Shown: one piece after another, positions 19,319 to 28,476 of the stretch
How the letters are laid out: each line of letters starts with the position of its first letter
How positions within the stretch are numbered: the first letter of the stretch is position 1
Assembly: GCA_016713585.1 (NCBI GenBank)
Contig: JADJOV010000001.1
Location: forward strand, 665,771-729,770
Length of the DNA: 64,000 nucleotides
Source of the DNA: Bdellovibrionales bacterium
GTDB lineage: Bacteria; Bdellovibrionota; Bdellovibrionia; Bdellovibrionales; Bdellovibrionaceae
Direction: 5' to 3'
The notes under the pieces: generated by a model
The model's database searches: none
Seen by the model: the letters and a program-made list of their open reading frames with translations, nothing else
What the model was told of the DNA's origin: nothing
Position numbers and translations under genes: made by a program

Positions 19319-20608
19319 ATCAAAACAATCGCTCATAAGGCGAGAATTCTATTTTTTGCCCAACCTTCGACGTTAGCCCATGTGACCCGAGCTTTGAGAA
19401 TCATTGAGCTGCTGCGAGCGAATGAGTTTGATATTCATGTTGCGACAGGGCGACGATTTTTTTCACTATTTTCAGAGCTGCCAGTTCAAATGCTTGAAAT
19501 CAAAGAAGGGGATTCTCCGGAATTTTTTTTGAGAATTGATAATGGAGTCCCGCCTTTTTCTCCGAGGACTTTCGAATTGATGATTGAAGAAGACTTAAAG
19601 GTTCTGGCTGAAGCTTCACCTGATATCGTTTTTGGAGATTTGCGGAATTCTCTCACCGTCAGCTCTCGATTGAAGAAAATATTTTTATCAATATGAGTCA
19701 CGCCTATTGGAGTTCCGCGGTTCAAGGGAAAACTCCTGTCCCTTTGGGGCCAATTTCTCGGTATCTCAGTGAAAGGATGGCGTCGTTATTTTTTGCGTAT
19801 TTTGGAAAACCACTGGTGCGAGCTATTTGTTGGTTTTTTGTTCGTCCGTATCAAAAAATTATCGATAAAAAATTGGTTCAGACGAACTTGCTTAACAAAC
19901 AAGCTCTTAAATTTACAGACTATCGAGATTTTAACGTAGATGGAGATCAAATCTCTTTTTGACACTCCAGAACTAGTTTCGCTCTCAGTGCTGAGGGGCA
20001 CCAAAATTTATGGGTCCGTTGCTTTGGTCGTCTTTGGAGCCAGTTCCAGATTGGTGGTCATCGTTGAATCGATCTAAACCCTGGATTTTTGTTGGCTTGG
20101 GCTCGTCAGGGCAACCTCAAGATTTGCCAGTGATTGTTAGGCTCTGCTGAAACTAGACGTCGAAGTTTTGGTTTCAACGGGGCCGGCTTCGCTTGATCTG
20201 CCCGCGAATCCAAGATTGCACTGTGCACCTATTCTTCCTTTGGGTCAGCTTGCCGATCATATTCAATTGGCCTTAACTAACGGGGGATCCCCGACCTCCT
20301 ATTTTGCCTTGAATTGTGGCGTTCCCGTGATTGGAGTCGTTTCGAACATGGATCAAGTCTTAACGATGTCCCATATCGAAGCGAGTGGTGCTGGTTTGGC
20401 TTTGAGGCATGGAAATTTGACCGAGCTGAAAGTCTTTAAGGCTGTGGAACGAGTCCTCGGGGACGAGAAATTTAGGAAGAACGCTGAACGGATTCGTGAA
20501 TCCTTTCGCGATTATGATGTGGAAGAAAATTTGAATAAAATGGTGAGAGAGATTCTACGGGAAAGGTTTCCGGAAGAGATGAGCGTGCCAATAGAGAGGG
20601 GCTCATAG
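19319..20608 (+). CDS. Glycosyltransferase (MGT/UDP-GT-like), multiple frameshifts
   Basis: Coding character begins around 19319 (ARILFFAQPSTLAHVTRALR), where no ATG is in frame; the first usual start is GTG 19382. Frames then change near 19690 (to MSHAYWSSAVQGKTPVPLG), near 19955, near 20000 (to GPLLWSSLEPVPDWWSSLNR and KPWIFVGLGSSGQP), and near 20145 (to LDVEVLVSTGPASLDL and HIQLALTNGGSPTSYFALNC), ending at 20608. The order of segments fits a complete glycosyltransferase that transfers sugar from a nucleotide sugar, with the donor-site block GGSPTSYFALNCGVPVIGVV. At least four single-base lesions make it the most damaged locus here. It could be a young pseudogene or poor sequence. It lies between motB and an SRPBCC gene. 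Confidence 0.6.
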
Positions 20609-20609
20609 A

Positions 20610-21077
20610 ATGAAAGCGATTTTTCAAGAATCTGTTCATACAACAATTGTGATCGAAGCGTCTAGGGAAGTTGTCTGGTCAGCACTTTCGGATTTTACGA
20701 CCTATGGCGTTTGGAATAAAGTGTCGCCTCGGGTTATTGGGCATCTGACTGTGGGGGCGGGTGTGAAAATTGAAGTTGATTTGCCTGACATGAAAATAAC
20801 GACGACAAAAGCTACTGTGATCGACTTGAAAAAATTTGAATCAATCTGTTGGGTCGGGAATTTTTGGATTCGTGGTTTGATGGACGGATACCACTCTTAC
20901 CGCTTAAAGGCTTTGGATTCTCATCGAACGGAACTCGCTCATGATGAGATTTTCAAGGGTCTTCTTGTTCCATTTATCTGGAGTTCAATGGGGCCCAAAT
21001 TTACCCAAAGATTCAACGAGACCAATGCTTCTCTAAAATTGTTTGTTGAAAGCAAGCGTCATTTAAAACCAGCCTGA
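20610..21077 (+). CDS. SRPBCC-family (START/polyketide cyclase-like) protein
   Basis: This 155-residue protein has the SRPBCC pattern: an initial strand with VHTTIVIEASREVVWSALSD, then FTTYGVWNKVSPRVIG, a central TKATVIDLKKFESICWVGNF and a C-terminal long helix (MGPKFTQRFNETNASLKLFV). Members bind hydrophobic ligands in a helix-grip cavity; some are lipid carriers or cyclases. No substrate is indicated. It starts one base after the glycosyltransferase stop, so the two are probably translated together. Its last 19 bases overlap the convergent porin gene. Confidence 0.75.
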   Translation: MKAIFQESVHTTIVIEASREVVWSALSDFTTYGVWNKVSPRVIGHLTVGAGVKIEVDLPDMKITTTKATVIDLKKFESICWVGNFWIRGLMDGYHSYRLKALDSHRTELAHDEIFKGLLVPFIWSSMGPKFTQRFNETNASLKLFVESKRHLKPA

Positions 21078-21790
21078 ACACTGCCCATGACAAAGTAATC
21101 CCCCCGGCCATTGAACTGAGAAGCAGCCGAGGTTCCCGTCAATGATAGCTCGACAAACACATCCTTAAGTTTAGTTCCAAGTGCTGTTCTTAAGTCAAAA
21201 TAGTTGCTGTATCCGATGGCTTTAACCATGGAATAACCAATTTGATTATTCCATTTGTAGTCGGAAAAAAGGTCAGTCGTTTTTTGAAATGCGTAATAGG
21301 AACTTCCGGTGCTGGTTCCATCCCAATTGCTTTCGATTTCATATATGACGTGATACTTAAAAAGACCCAAATTGAGCCCGACAGTATTCCCGTTTCGAGC
21401 TGCTGACTTATAAAACTGATTTTGGTTGTAGGTGATAAAGAGTTGTGTGTTTTCAGAAAAGTTCACGCTGATATCAGCGCTGAAGCGCAGCCAAAGGTGA
21501 ATATCGCTGCCTTCATAATTGGTATTACTACCCCAGATTCCTAACCGAAACTGAGGGCCAAAATTAAACCAAAAGGACCCATGGAGGCTCGGATCTTGAT
21601 TTGTCTGTGAGAGTCCATGGTGGACAAAGTGGGTGAGAAGCTCAGCTTCCCCGGTGAGTTTATAGGACGGCGCCTGGCCCCCTGCGTCCCCAGAACTGGG
21701 TGAGGATGTGGTTTCCCCCCAAGACTTAGTGACAACAACACACATAATTGTAAAAAGAAGGCACAGGTTGATTAATTTGAAGGACTTCAT
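21059..21790 (-). CDS. TorF-family putative outer-membrane porin
   Basis: ATG 21790 opens a signal peptide (MKSFKLINLCLLFTIMCVVV, cut after SWG); the longer frame upstream to 21868 adds an unlikely N terminus. The mature part, about 220 residues, has the TorF/TIGR02001 pattern: GEAELLTHFVHHGLSQTNQD, FRLGIWGSNTNYEGSDIHLW and a C-terminal strand ending VQAGFK. This family forms small outer-membrane barrels of poorly known substrate. It converges on the SRPBCC gene with a 19-base overlap and is divergent from the exonuclease gene, with about 150 bases between starts. Confidence 0.7.
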   Translation of the reverse strand: MKSFKLINLCLLFTIMCVVVTKSWGETTSSPSSGDAGGQAPSYKLTGEAELLTHFVHHGLSQTNQDPSLHGSFWFNFGPQFRLGIWGSNTNYEGSDIHLWLRFSADISVNFSENTQLFITYNQNQFYKSAARNGNTVGLNLGLFKYHVIYEIESNWDGTSTGSSYYAFQKTTDLFSDYKWNNQIGYSMVKAIGYSNYFDLRTALGTKLKDVFVELSLTGTSAASQFNGRGDYFVMGSVQAGFK

Positions 21791-21937
21791 GTTAAGGCTA
21801 TTGGAAACCAGGATTTTTGAAATTTCAAAGATAAAAAGTAGATGACGACGAATTTTGTAAAATGGCAATTTTTTTTGAACGGAATAGATATGTACGTGAC
21901 TAAGTATGAAGGTGAACAGATATGAAGGTGAATAAAT

Positions 21938-22845
21938 ATGATCGAAATTGATTTGGATGCCCCTTGGAGTGAACAGACTCTGATCGTCTTTGATACTGAG
22001 ACCAGTGGTGGATACCCGGTCGGTTGTGATGTGGTCGAATTTGGGGCAGTGAAGTGGTATCAGGGTCAGGTGGTTGATACTTTACAGGTCTTGATTAAAC
22101 CTCGAGAGCCCATGTCAGATTTTATAATCACAATCCATGGCATCACCAATGAAATGGTCGAAAAGGCGCCACCCATGTCGGAGGTTGCACTTCAAATTCG
22201 TAACTTTTTTAGAGGCTGTGTGGCAGTGGCTCATCATGCTCCATTTGATCTCGGGTTTTTGGCTTTCGAATTCGAAAGAAATCGGATTTCCTTACCGTCT
22301 GAGCCGGCCCTCTGTACGAGTCTTCTGGCACGTAAGCTTATTTCGGGGGTCGAAAACCATAAGCTGCAAACTCTGGTGAAACATTTGAAGATCCCGGGTG
22401 GATCAGCTCATCGCGCTTTGGATGATTCGAAGGCCTGTTTAGCAGTGGCATTGGAATGCTTCAAACGGGCTGAGCCCAGGAATTCGATAAGGGAACTTAT
22501 CTCAATTCAGGGCACTGGCTTGTGGTGGCGCGATTTTTCGCTACTATCCTTAGTTAATGAGAAAATTCAAGTTTTAGTCGAGGCAATTCAAAAAAGAAGA
22601 CCGTTGAAATGATTTATAGCAAAGGCACTCGTCGGGGTGAGCGAAGGCTTGTCAAGCCGCTTGGACTTGTTAGAAACCATTCAGGTGATTATATCATGGG
22701 CCTCTGTCTGATTGAAAATACGAATAAGAGATTCTATCTTAAGGCGATTGAGGATGTCCAGTTAGTTTATACGAGTGAGAGGGATCTTGAATCGAGCTAT
22801 CCATCTGAGTTTCTATCTGAGTTTTTGTTAAAACGAAGTTCATGA
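21938..22845 (+). CDS. DEDDh 3'-5' exonuclease with C-terminal WYL-like domain, one frameshift
   Basis: The first part (to 22612) is a DnaQ-type exonuclease with all three motifs: ExoI VFDTETSG, ExoII AHHAPFDLGFLAFE and ExoIII HRALDDSKACL with the DEDDh His, so it should remove 3' nucleotides using two metals. The frame then runs EAIQKRRPLK and stops. The next frame, overlapping by 4 bases, continues MIYSKGTRRGERRLVKPLGL and FYLKAIEDVQLVY, which reads as a WYL domain; the joined AIQKRRPLK-MIYSKG is a typical WYL opening. One missing A in TTGAAATGA restores the fusion. WYL domains bind ligands or nucleic acid. The alternative is a separate 78-residue WYL protein. Confidence 0.7.
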
Positions 22846-23774
22846 ACAGGGAGCAAGATAGACCGGGTTCGAATGTCAGTTGTTTTTTTCCTGAGGGATT
22901 CAACTTGGCTCCGAATCTCTTTTGACAATGGTTGAAGATGCTGGAACTCGTCCCCGAGTCTGAGCCGTAAGATGGCCGGGTGGCCCTTCATAGTTTCTTT
23001 AAGGAACCGCTCAAAGGCATACAGGGGTCCTACGATTCGATGGGAGATAAGTTTGCCGATGGCAAATAGAATCACACAAAAGCCAACGCCAATGAGACTA
23101 TACGTCACTATAAATGGAAACAGAAATTTGTTAATGACATAGGTGTTTTGGCCAACGAGTTCAGAGATTGTGACCCGAAGATAGGTATAAGAAAACACAA
23201 TGCTAATGATTGTGAGCGCGACACCTATCGCTGAAAGTAAAAGTGAATATTTAACTTGAAAAGAAAAGTTTACCCATTGTTTTTTTCGGGTGTTATTTTC
23301 AGGCCAAAGGAGATCACCGTCTCTGACGATAGCAAACACGAGCATGCCATAACCAACCCATTGGATAGCATCTGCCAAATTAAAGGCGGGGGACGAAAAG
23401 AAGGGGGTTCGAATAACGATAAAATCAACAACATGTCCCCAAAGAATGCGATCTGTTACATTGCCCATGATTCCACCGATTAAAACAGAAAGGCCAATTC
23501 GGAGAATCAGGGATCGAATCGGGAGGAGATATTGGATAAGGGCATAACTACAAAACAAAAAAGCGCCACCAGTTGCAAGAGTGACAATTCTCAGAACACT
23601 TGGGAGTTCAGAGAAAAGACCTAACATAGCTCCCCGGTTGTGATGCAGCAAAAAAGTCATGGGGCCGTAAGATAGAATTTCAGTCAAAGAGCTTGCCCAA
23701 TTTTTGGTTATGTAATCAACCCACCAGGCTAGGAATATTGGGACTAAAATCAACAACCATTCGCGCTTTTTCAT
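22797..23774 (-). CDS. Signal peptidase II (LspA)-like domain fused to a HAMP-containing membrane module
   Basis: Residues 1-165 are an LspA domain with four membrane helices and the family motifs: LHHNRGAMLGLF, GGIMGNVTDRILWGHVVDFI and SPAFNLADAIQ. The two catalytic Asp (in VVDF and NLAD) are present and 18 residues apart, as in LspA. Unlike ordinary LspA (~160-170 residues) the protein continues with a helix (LLLSAIGVALTIISIVFSY), a periplasmic loop, a second helix (IVTYSLIGVGFCVILFAIG) and a HAMP-like segment (RIVGPLYAFERFLKETMKGH, LGDEFQHLQPLSKEIRSQVE), and ends after a short tail with no kinase. A standard lspA is at 37071, so this is a second, specialised enzyme. The frame is intact. 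Confidence 0.8.
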   Translation of the reverse strand: MKKREWLLILVPIFLAWWVDYITKNWASSLTEILSYGPMTFLLHHNRGAMLGLFSELPSVLRIVTLATGGAFLFCSYALIQYLLPIRSLILRIGLSVLIGGIMGNVTDRILWGHVVDFIVIRTPFFSSPAFNLADAIQWVGYGMLVFAIVRDGDLLWPENNTRKKQWVNFSFQVKYSLLLSAIGVALTIISIVFSYTYLRVTISELVGQNTYVINKFLFPFIVTYSLIGVGFCVILFAIGKLISHRIVGPLYAFERFLKETMKGHPAILRLRLGDEFQHLQPLSKEIRSQVESLRKKTTDIRTRSILLPVHELRFNKNSDRNSDG

Positions 23775-23833
23775 AGAGCGTCTATCGGTCGAAGACTCTG
23801 TTCAATGAAGGCTAGTATCGTCGCCTTAGGCGA

Positions 23834-24514
23834 CTACCATTTGTTATTCAAATAGCCACAAAAGAATCGAGTGATTTCAGTTGTGAGGGCTTTGTCAGAG
23901 CTGAAATCTTTTCGTGTTTGAACAATGTGCTCCATAAGACCAATGAAGCTATGGACAGTCAGCATTGCCTGGGTTTGATTATTACGCCCTTCGGTTTTAG
24001 GTATGAACTGGACAAACAGGCTGATATAACTTTCCATCAACTTGCTATAGTATTTTTGATCGACCAAATATTGGTAGATATTTTGGATCCGGGACCGAAG
24101 TTCAATTTCTGTATTATAGAGGTCCAGGGCAGTTGCAATGAGTTTATTGATTCTTTGCTCTGGACTCAGGTCCTGGATATTGCTCATAGCTTTTTCAAAA
24201 AAAAGCTTATCGCGTTCAAAAAGATCGACAATGACTGCAGAAATGACGGATTCTTTATTGCCAAAGAACTGATAGATAGACCCGATGCTTACGCCGGCAT
24301 CTTTAGCAATTTTGTCCGTGGTTACGCCAAAATATCCTTCTTGAACAAGAATCTTTGCACAGGCATCAAGTATTGTGGAAACGGTTTGTCGAGAGCGTTC
24401 CTGAGTCGGAGGCCTCACCTGAAGTTTGACTTTTTGTTTTTTAGTTTTTTTTCTTGCCATTTCCAAAGATTGAAGAGATTCCGGGTTTAGATTTCGACCA
24501 TTCATTCCATTCAT
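23834..24514 (-). CDS. TetR-family transcriptional regulator
   Basis: About 226 residues, or ~208 from the internal MARKKTKKQ. A Lys-rich head precedes a TetR DNA-binding domain (residues ~45-90: TVSTILDACAKILVQEGYFG, TTDKIAKDAGVSIGSIYQFF, GNKESVISAV). The C-terminal helical ligand and dimer domain has no recognisable specificity. TetR proteins usually repress a neighbouring gene until a small ligand binds; adjacent candidates are the LspA-HAMP gene downstream (same strand) and the carboxypeptidase upstream. The 187 bases between this start and the carboxypeptidase stop show no gene. Confidence 0.88.
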   Translation of the reverse strand: MNGMNGRNLNPESLQSLEMARKKTKKQKVKLQVRPPTQERSRQTVSTILDACAKILVQEGYFGVTTDKIAKDAGVSIGSIYQFFGNKESVISAVIVDLFERDKLFFEKAMSNIQDLSPEQRINKLIATALDLYNTEIELRSRIQNIYQYLVDQKYYSKLMESYISLFVQFIPKTEGRNNQTQAMLTVHSFIGLMEHIVQTRKDFSSDKALTTEITRFFCGYLNNKW

Positions 24515-24701
24515 AGCAACCTCGACGTTCCTTTTTCAATTCTTCAAAAAAATTCAGAAAGGAATCTTTTAATTAAAATCACGTTAATTTCTCATTAAAA
24601 CAACACTAGTCTATCTGAATAGCGATCCTAGACCCAATTGGTCTGGTGTGCAAGGACATGATTGCGGTCATCTTTTTCAGGCTAGACGGGTGCGAAAGCC
24701 T

Positions 24702-25916
24702 TTAGTTGGCATCCAGCACCCGGTACGGGTTGTCGGCATATTCAATAAGGTAGAGCATCGGCTCTTTATTCTTGTTGACTACGACGGGAATAACGTCTGG
24801 TCCTGGGTAGAATCCACCACCGCCGCGGCTACTGGAGGGATCCAATTCGAACGTAAATGATATGATTTTATGTTCACCAAAGGCCCAATCCGTCGTGTCA
24901 CCACTCGCAATATATAATTCAGAGGTTTGTTCTGCTACGTAGCCATTCCACTCGGCCATTTTATTTGCCATGGTTATGTGGACATTTCGATCTCTTTGGT
25001 CAGAGATTGGGTCGTATTTGCCACCCCAAGGGTAAAGGATGAGTTCTGAAAAAGTATGAAAAGAAAGAAGAGTGGATATATTCTGATGGTCCTCGATATA
25101 TTTCTTAATGGCCCTGGTCTCGGGTTCGCTAAAGGGTGCGGTTCCCATGTAGGTTTCTGAGTCTGGATCCCGTGAGGACCCACCGGTTCCCCAGCCGTAG
25201 CTGTAATTTCTATTCAAATCAACACCAAACGTGCCGTCTCGGTTTTGAGTTCGGTTCTTTCTCCACATTTGGTAACGGCCAGATGCGATATCGTACTCAA
25301 GCCCATCTGGATTGACGGCAGGAATCAAATGAATTTCGCGGGAATCTATGAGTCTACGAATTCGTTCATTCCCCTTTGAGTATTCTTCTAGCATCCTCTC
25401 TACTATTAGAAGCGGGATTTCGACCGAAAGGTGCTCGCGAGCATGATGTCCCCCCATAAACAGAATTGCAGGCATTTGAGCGCCCTGATCGAGGTGGCCG
25501 GATATTCTGAGGGCCAAGATCTCCCGTCCTTGGACTGTCGATCCGATCGAGCTCAAGGAGACCAGTTGGGGATATTTTTTTTGTAAATCATTTAGGCTCG
25601 CCGTGAGCTCGGTGTAGTTGTGAAATTCGGAATCTTTGCTCGGGAAATCCTTGATCTCAGCGACGGAGGACGAGAACTCAACCCAGCCAAGTTTTTCAAG
25701 CTCTTTCTTTTCTTGGAGATTTCCGATGGCTATAACGTAATCGTCTTTTATCCATTGGATGGCCACGCCAGTATCGGCAATGACACTTCGTTGAAATTTG
25801 TCACTGGCTCGAATCTTAAGCCAAAATTGAGTCGAATCGATGGAGGTCGAGGGTGTGGGCCAAACAGAAAACAACAAACCAGCCAAAAGACATAGTCCGC
25901 AGGATAATCGACTCAT
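24702..25916 (-). CDS. Secreted zinc carboxypeptidase (M14 family)
   Basis: The start is taken as ATG 25916 (MSRLSCGLCLLAGLLFSVWP, a signal peptide); the ORF reaches further upstream. About 404 residues. A propeptide-like region (residues ~25-105) precedes the M14 domain with zinc ligands in GGHHAREHLSVE (HxxE), the substrate Arg/Asn region in LIPAVNPDGLEY and VDLNRNYSYGWG, the third ligand His in SFHTFSELILYPWG and the catalytic Glu in SFTFELDPSS. It therefore should cleave C-terminal residues from peptides in the periplasm or outside the cell, as expected for a predator or scavenger. It is intact. Confidence 0.9.
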   Translation of the reverse strand: MSRLSCGLCLLAGLLFSVWPTPSTSIDSTQFWLKIRASDKFQRSVIADTGVAIQWIKDDYVIAIGNLQEKKELEKLGWVEFSSSVAEIKDFPSKDSEFHNYTELTASLNDLQKKYPQLVSLSSIGSTVQGREILALRISGHLDQGAQMPAILFMGGHHAREHLSVEIPLLIVERMLEEYSKGNERIRRLIDSREIHLIPAVNPDGLEYDIASGRYQMWRKNRTQNRDGTFGVDLNRNYSYGWGTGGSSRDPDSETYMGTAPFSEPETRAIKKYIEDHQNISTLLSFHTFSELILYPWGGKYDPISDQRDRNVHITMANKMAEWNGYVAEQTSELYIASGDTTDWAFGEHKIISFTFELDPSSSRGGGGFYPGPDVIPVVVNKNKEPMLYLIEYADNPYRVLDAN

Positions 25917-26069
25917 AAATTCCACTCCTTGGAAGTGCCTGGCCCAAAATCCACTGCGCATACTTGTCTAAGTTATTTTTAGGCGGCCCCTAAGAGTTTA
26001 GCAACTATTCCAAAATGGAACCAGCTTGGACTTCAGAAAAAAGAAAAATCAGACAAAGGAAGGGTGAGT

Positions 26070-26398
26070 TTATCTGGAATTAGTTTTCGAAAACATTTTT
26101 TCGAGAATTTGGTCTTTCTTGACAAATTGCAAACCGACAGAACTCCCGTTGTTCCAGATGACTTCAGCGTGGACTATATGGGTTTTCTTAAGTGAAAAGA
26201 GATGAATAGTCATATGCACAACATCCCCGTGGGTGAGTGCGCGCGTGCTATCAGGGAGCTCGACCAAGGCCCCTGTCTTGGAAACGTTTTTTAGGTTACC
26301 CATGATATGTCCTAGTTGTCCAAATATCTCTATATGGGCGGTCTCTCGGGTTGGATATCGAGGAGAGACCGAACGAGGAGTGCCTTTGGTTGGTTCAT
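26070..26398 (-). CDS. PilZ-domain protein, probable frameshift near the start
   Basis: The part from ATG 26303 downward (NLKNVSKTGALVELPDSTRA, VHMTIHLFSLKKTHIVHAEV, SVGLQFVKKDQ) is the PilZ barrel. The same frame stays coding upstream of that ATG and contains SPRYPTRETAHIEIF, the RxxxR c-di-GMP motif, but meets a stop before any start. An ATG at 26398 in another frame (MNQP) lies exactly where a start is needed, so one indel near 26385 would give a complete 110-residue PilZ protein. PilZ proteins bind cyclic di-GMP and regulate motility or envelope processes. The product is probably functional. Confidence 0.65.
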
Positions 26399-26660
26399 AC
26401 TCTTATGTTATCGGTGAATCCGATTTTTTTCTAAGGTAAAATTGAATTTTTCAGAGGTTTCCCTGAGGTTCCTCAAAGACCCCCCTATAAAGACTTCTGT
26501 GAATCTGCCAACTCCCTAAAATCTGTTTAGTTTTTACAAGACCGGAGTCTGCCGCCGCAGAGGTCGGCTTTGCAGCATCCAGTCCAGGTCCGTGTCTTTA
26601 TGAGACAGAACGAATTGGAAATTGTTTTACAAAACAGCCGGGTCTCTGTTTAATGTGATT

Positions 26661-27419
26661 ATGACAGATCTTGAGACACGAAAGACATTTCTGATAGTGA
26701 CCAGGGATAAAACTCGGCAGGAACTCTATGCCTATGTGATCAATAAGCATATTGCTGGGGCTCAGATATTTATTGCCCAAGACGGTGTTGAGGCCTCTTC
26801 AAAAATGACCAATGTCCCTCCGCATATCGTCATCTTGGATTATGATTTGGCCAAGATCAGTGGACCGCAATTGGTTCAGTTAATTCTTAAGACGAAAGAA
26901 CTTGAAAAAACCGCAATCATCATTACATCTATTCCTTCAGAGGACCAGTATGTAGATCAGGTCGTTACGGGCAAAATACAAATGCTAGAAAATGCTCAAA
27001 AAGAAAAAGAGTTTAACAGTTGTCTGGCAAGAGCATTAAATTTCGTCTCCCATGGCGATGTGGCTGAGTATTATCTTCGATTTCTAGCGCCTAAGGATAT
27101 TCTCATCAAGGAGGGTGAAACTGCCGACTATGTGTACATCGTTCGGAAGGGTCGCCTTCGGGCTTACAACCTGGAAAACGATAAAGATGTCACGCTTGGC
27201 TTTGTTGAGGCGGGCGAATTTGTTGGAGAGATGGCCTACATTAACGGCGAATCAAGAACAGCCCATGTTGAAGCCGTGACGGATTGCGAATTAATTGAGG
27301 TTCCCATTGGGACTTTGGAGCACATTCTTTTTCAGCGACCATCTTGGTCGAAGGCTCTGATGGTGACTCTTTCGAAGAGGCTCAAGAGCGCTAATAAAAG
27401 TATTGTCGCAGGCACCTGA
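26661..27419 (+). CDS. Receiver-like plus cyclic-nucleotide-binding domain protein
   Basis: ATG 26661 begins a 252-residue protein (MTDLETRKTFLIVTRDK). Residues ~8-120 have a CheY-like fold with the expected phosphorylation Asp in PPHIVILDYDLAKISGPQ, but the N-terminal acidic pair is reduced to one Asp (VTRDK) and no Lys-Pro pair follows the Thr/Ser position (IIITSIPSE), so it is a non-standard receiver. Residues ~145-240 form a cNMP-binding beta-roll (DILIKEGETADYVYIVRKGR, GEFVGEMAYINGESRTAHVE, with the phosphate-cassette GE...R-T-A). There is no DNA-binding domain. It may combine phosphorylation or protein docking with cAMP/cGMP sensing. The start lacks a strong ribosome site. Confidence 0.8.
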   Translation: MTDLETRKTFLIVTRDKTRQELYAYVINKHIAGAQIFIAQDGVEASSKMTNVPPHIVILDYDLAKISGPQLVQLILKTKELEKTAIIITSIPSEDQYVDQVVTGKIQMLENAQKEKEFNSCLARALNFVSHGDVAEYYLRFLAPKDILIKEGETADYVYIVRKGRLRAYNLENDKDVTLGFVEAGEFVGEMAYINGESRTAHVEAVTDCELIEVPIGTLEHILFQRPSWSKALMVTLSKRLKSANKSIVAGT

Positions 27420-27438
27420 GTTTGAGCAAGAGAAAAAA

Positions 27439-28082
27439 TTACCAATCCCAGCGGACGCCCATGGTGCTCTGGGCCCTCAATGGGAGTGGTTTTGTGGTTA
27501 ACGAAGATTTCTTTTTGTTCCAGATCTTATCTTTGACTTCAAATTCTGTTTCTGATGCTTTAGCATCGTAGTTTAAACTCGCGTTGAGCCAGCCTTTGTA
27601 TTCAAGTTTCGTCAGCACCTGAAGGGCCATAAACTGCAATGAAAAGCGGTGGTCAATGTCGTTTTTGGAGTCCTTATTCACAACAATCTCAGTGCGCATT
27701 GCGTTTTCAACCTGTGTAGCTCTTCTTCCCAGTGAGCTCGATTTTTTACGGCCTCTGAGTTGAGCCAGTTTTGAAGAGCTTGATCGCCAAACTTAGTGGC
27801 GATCTCTCCGGCATCTTTTGTTGGTTTCAAGTTGGTTGGGATTGTGGCTCTGATGTTTTGCGCAGTGAAAAACGTGTTGGTGGGTGAGTCAAGCGGCCCT
27901 TCTGGAATGATGCAAGTGTTATAGTCCTTAAAGGCAGATTGGAATTGTATTCTGGGGGAGGATTGAGCGAAAATCATCGGTGAGACAAGCGAGAAGGCGG
28001 TGGAAAAAGCAAAAATCCGGTATATTGATCTGCCAAAGATGGGCTGTATGTTGGCTAAAAAATTCAAATTTGGGCACCCCAT
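27439..28082 (-). CDS. Secreted protein of unknown function, one frameshift
   Basis: The upstream frame (starts possible at 28082, 28130 or 28184) contains a signal-like segment (IYRIFAFSTAFSLVSPMIFA) followed by an acidic/helical region ending EEELHRLKTQ. The downstream frame resumes near 27690 with ATQVENAMRTEIVVNKDSKN and runs to 27439, ending in STMGVRWDW, which resembles the last strand of an outer-membrane barrel. Joining the frames around GAAGAGCTACACAGG gives one protein of about 210 residues. It has no recognised family. The neighbours are a receiver-cNMP protein (convergent) and the radical SAM cassette (divergent). Confidence 0.5.
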
Positions 28083-28270
28083 TAAGAGTCGCCATTTGCA
28101 CATTATAAAGTTCAATTTGAGACACTTCATAGTTCGATTTCTCCAATTGCTCTTATAGAAAGACTCATTCAAGAAACCTGCCAAAAGTTGAAATTGATTC
28201 AGATGGATTTGAGAAAAGGTTTCCTGGAAAAGTTACACTTTTTCGACGGAGATGACTGTTTTTTGCCTCA

Positions 28271-28438
28271 TTGTGGAGGTTAAAACTGCCTCAAAACGAA
28301 CCAGAAGACTTTCCAAGGGCTGATATGTTTCGCGGAAATGAATCTCATAGCACGATCCTTGCTCAGGTTTTTGTCTTAAGGAATGTTGGGCTCAAGATGA
28401 TTCCAACAGCCACTGGAAATGCAACAACTAGAAATTAA
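28271..28438 (+). CDS. Possible 55-residue peptide upstream of the radical SAM gene
   Basis: A TTG-initiated frame runs 55 codons and ends 38 bases before the radical SAM start; an internal ATG at 28325 gives a 37-residue version (MFRGNESHSTILAQVFVLRN...). There is no strong ribosome site and codon use cannot decide. Its only interest is position: precursor or leader peptides are often encoded next to SPASM maturases, and the segment GNESHSTILAQVFV loosely recalls GTSHFLGHILIV in the peptide encoded at 29801. That similarity is weak and may be chance. The rest of the 28185-28476 gap shows nothing else. Confidence 0.2.
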   Translation: MWRLKLPQNEPEDFPRADMFRGNESHSTILAQVFVLRNVGLKMIPTATGNATTRN

Positions 28439-28476
28439 AAGCTTAGAGATAAAAAACAAGTGATGAAAGTGAAAGC

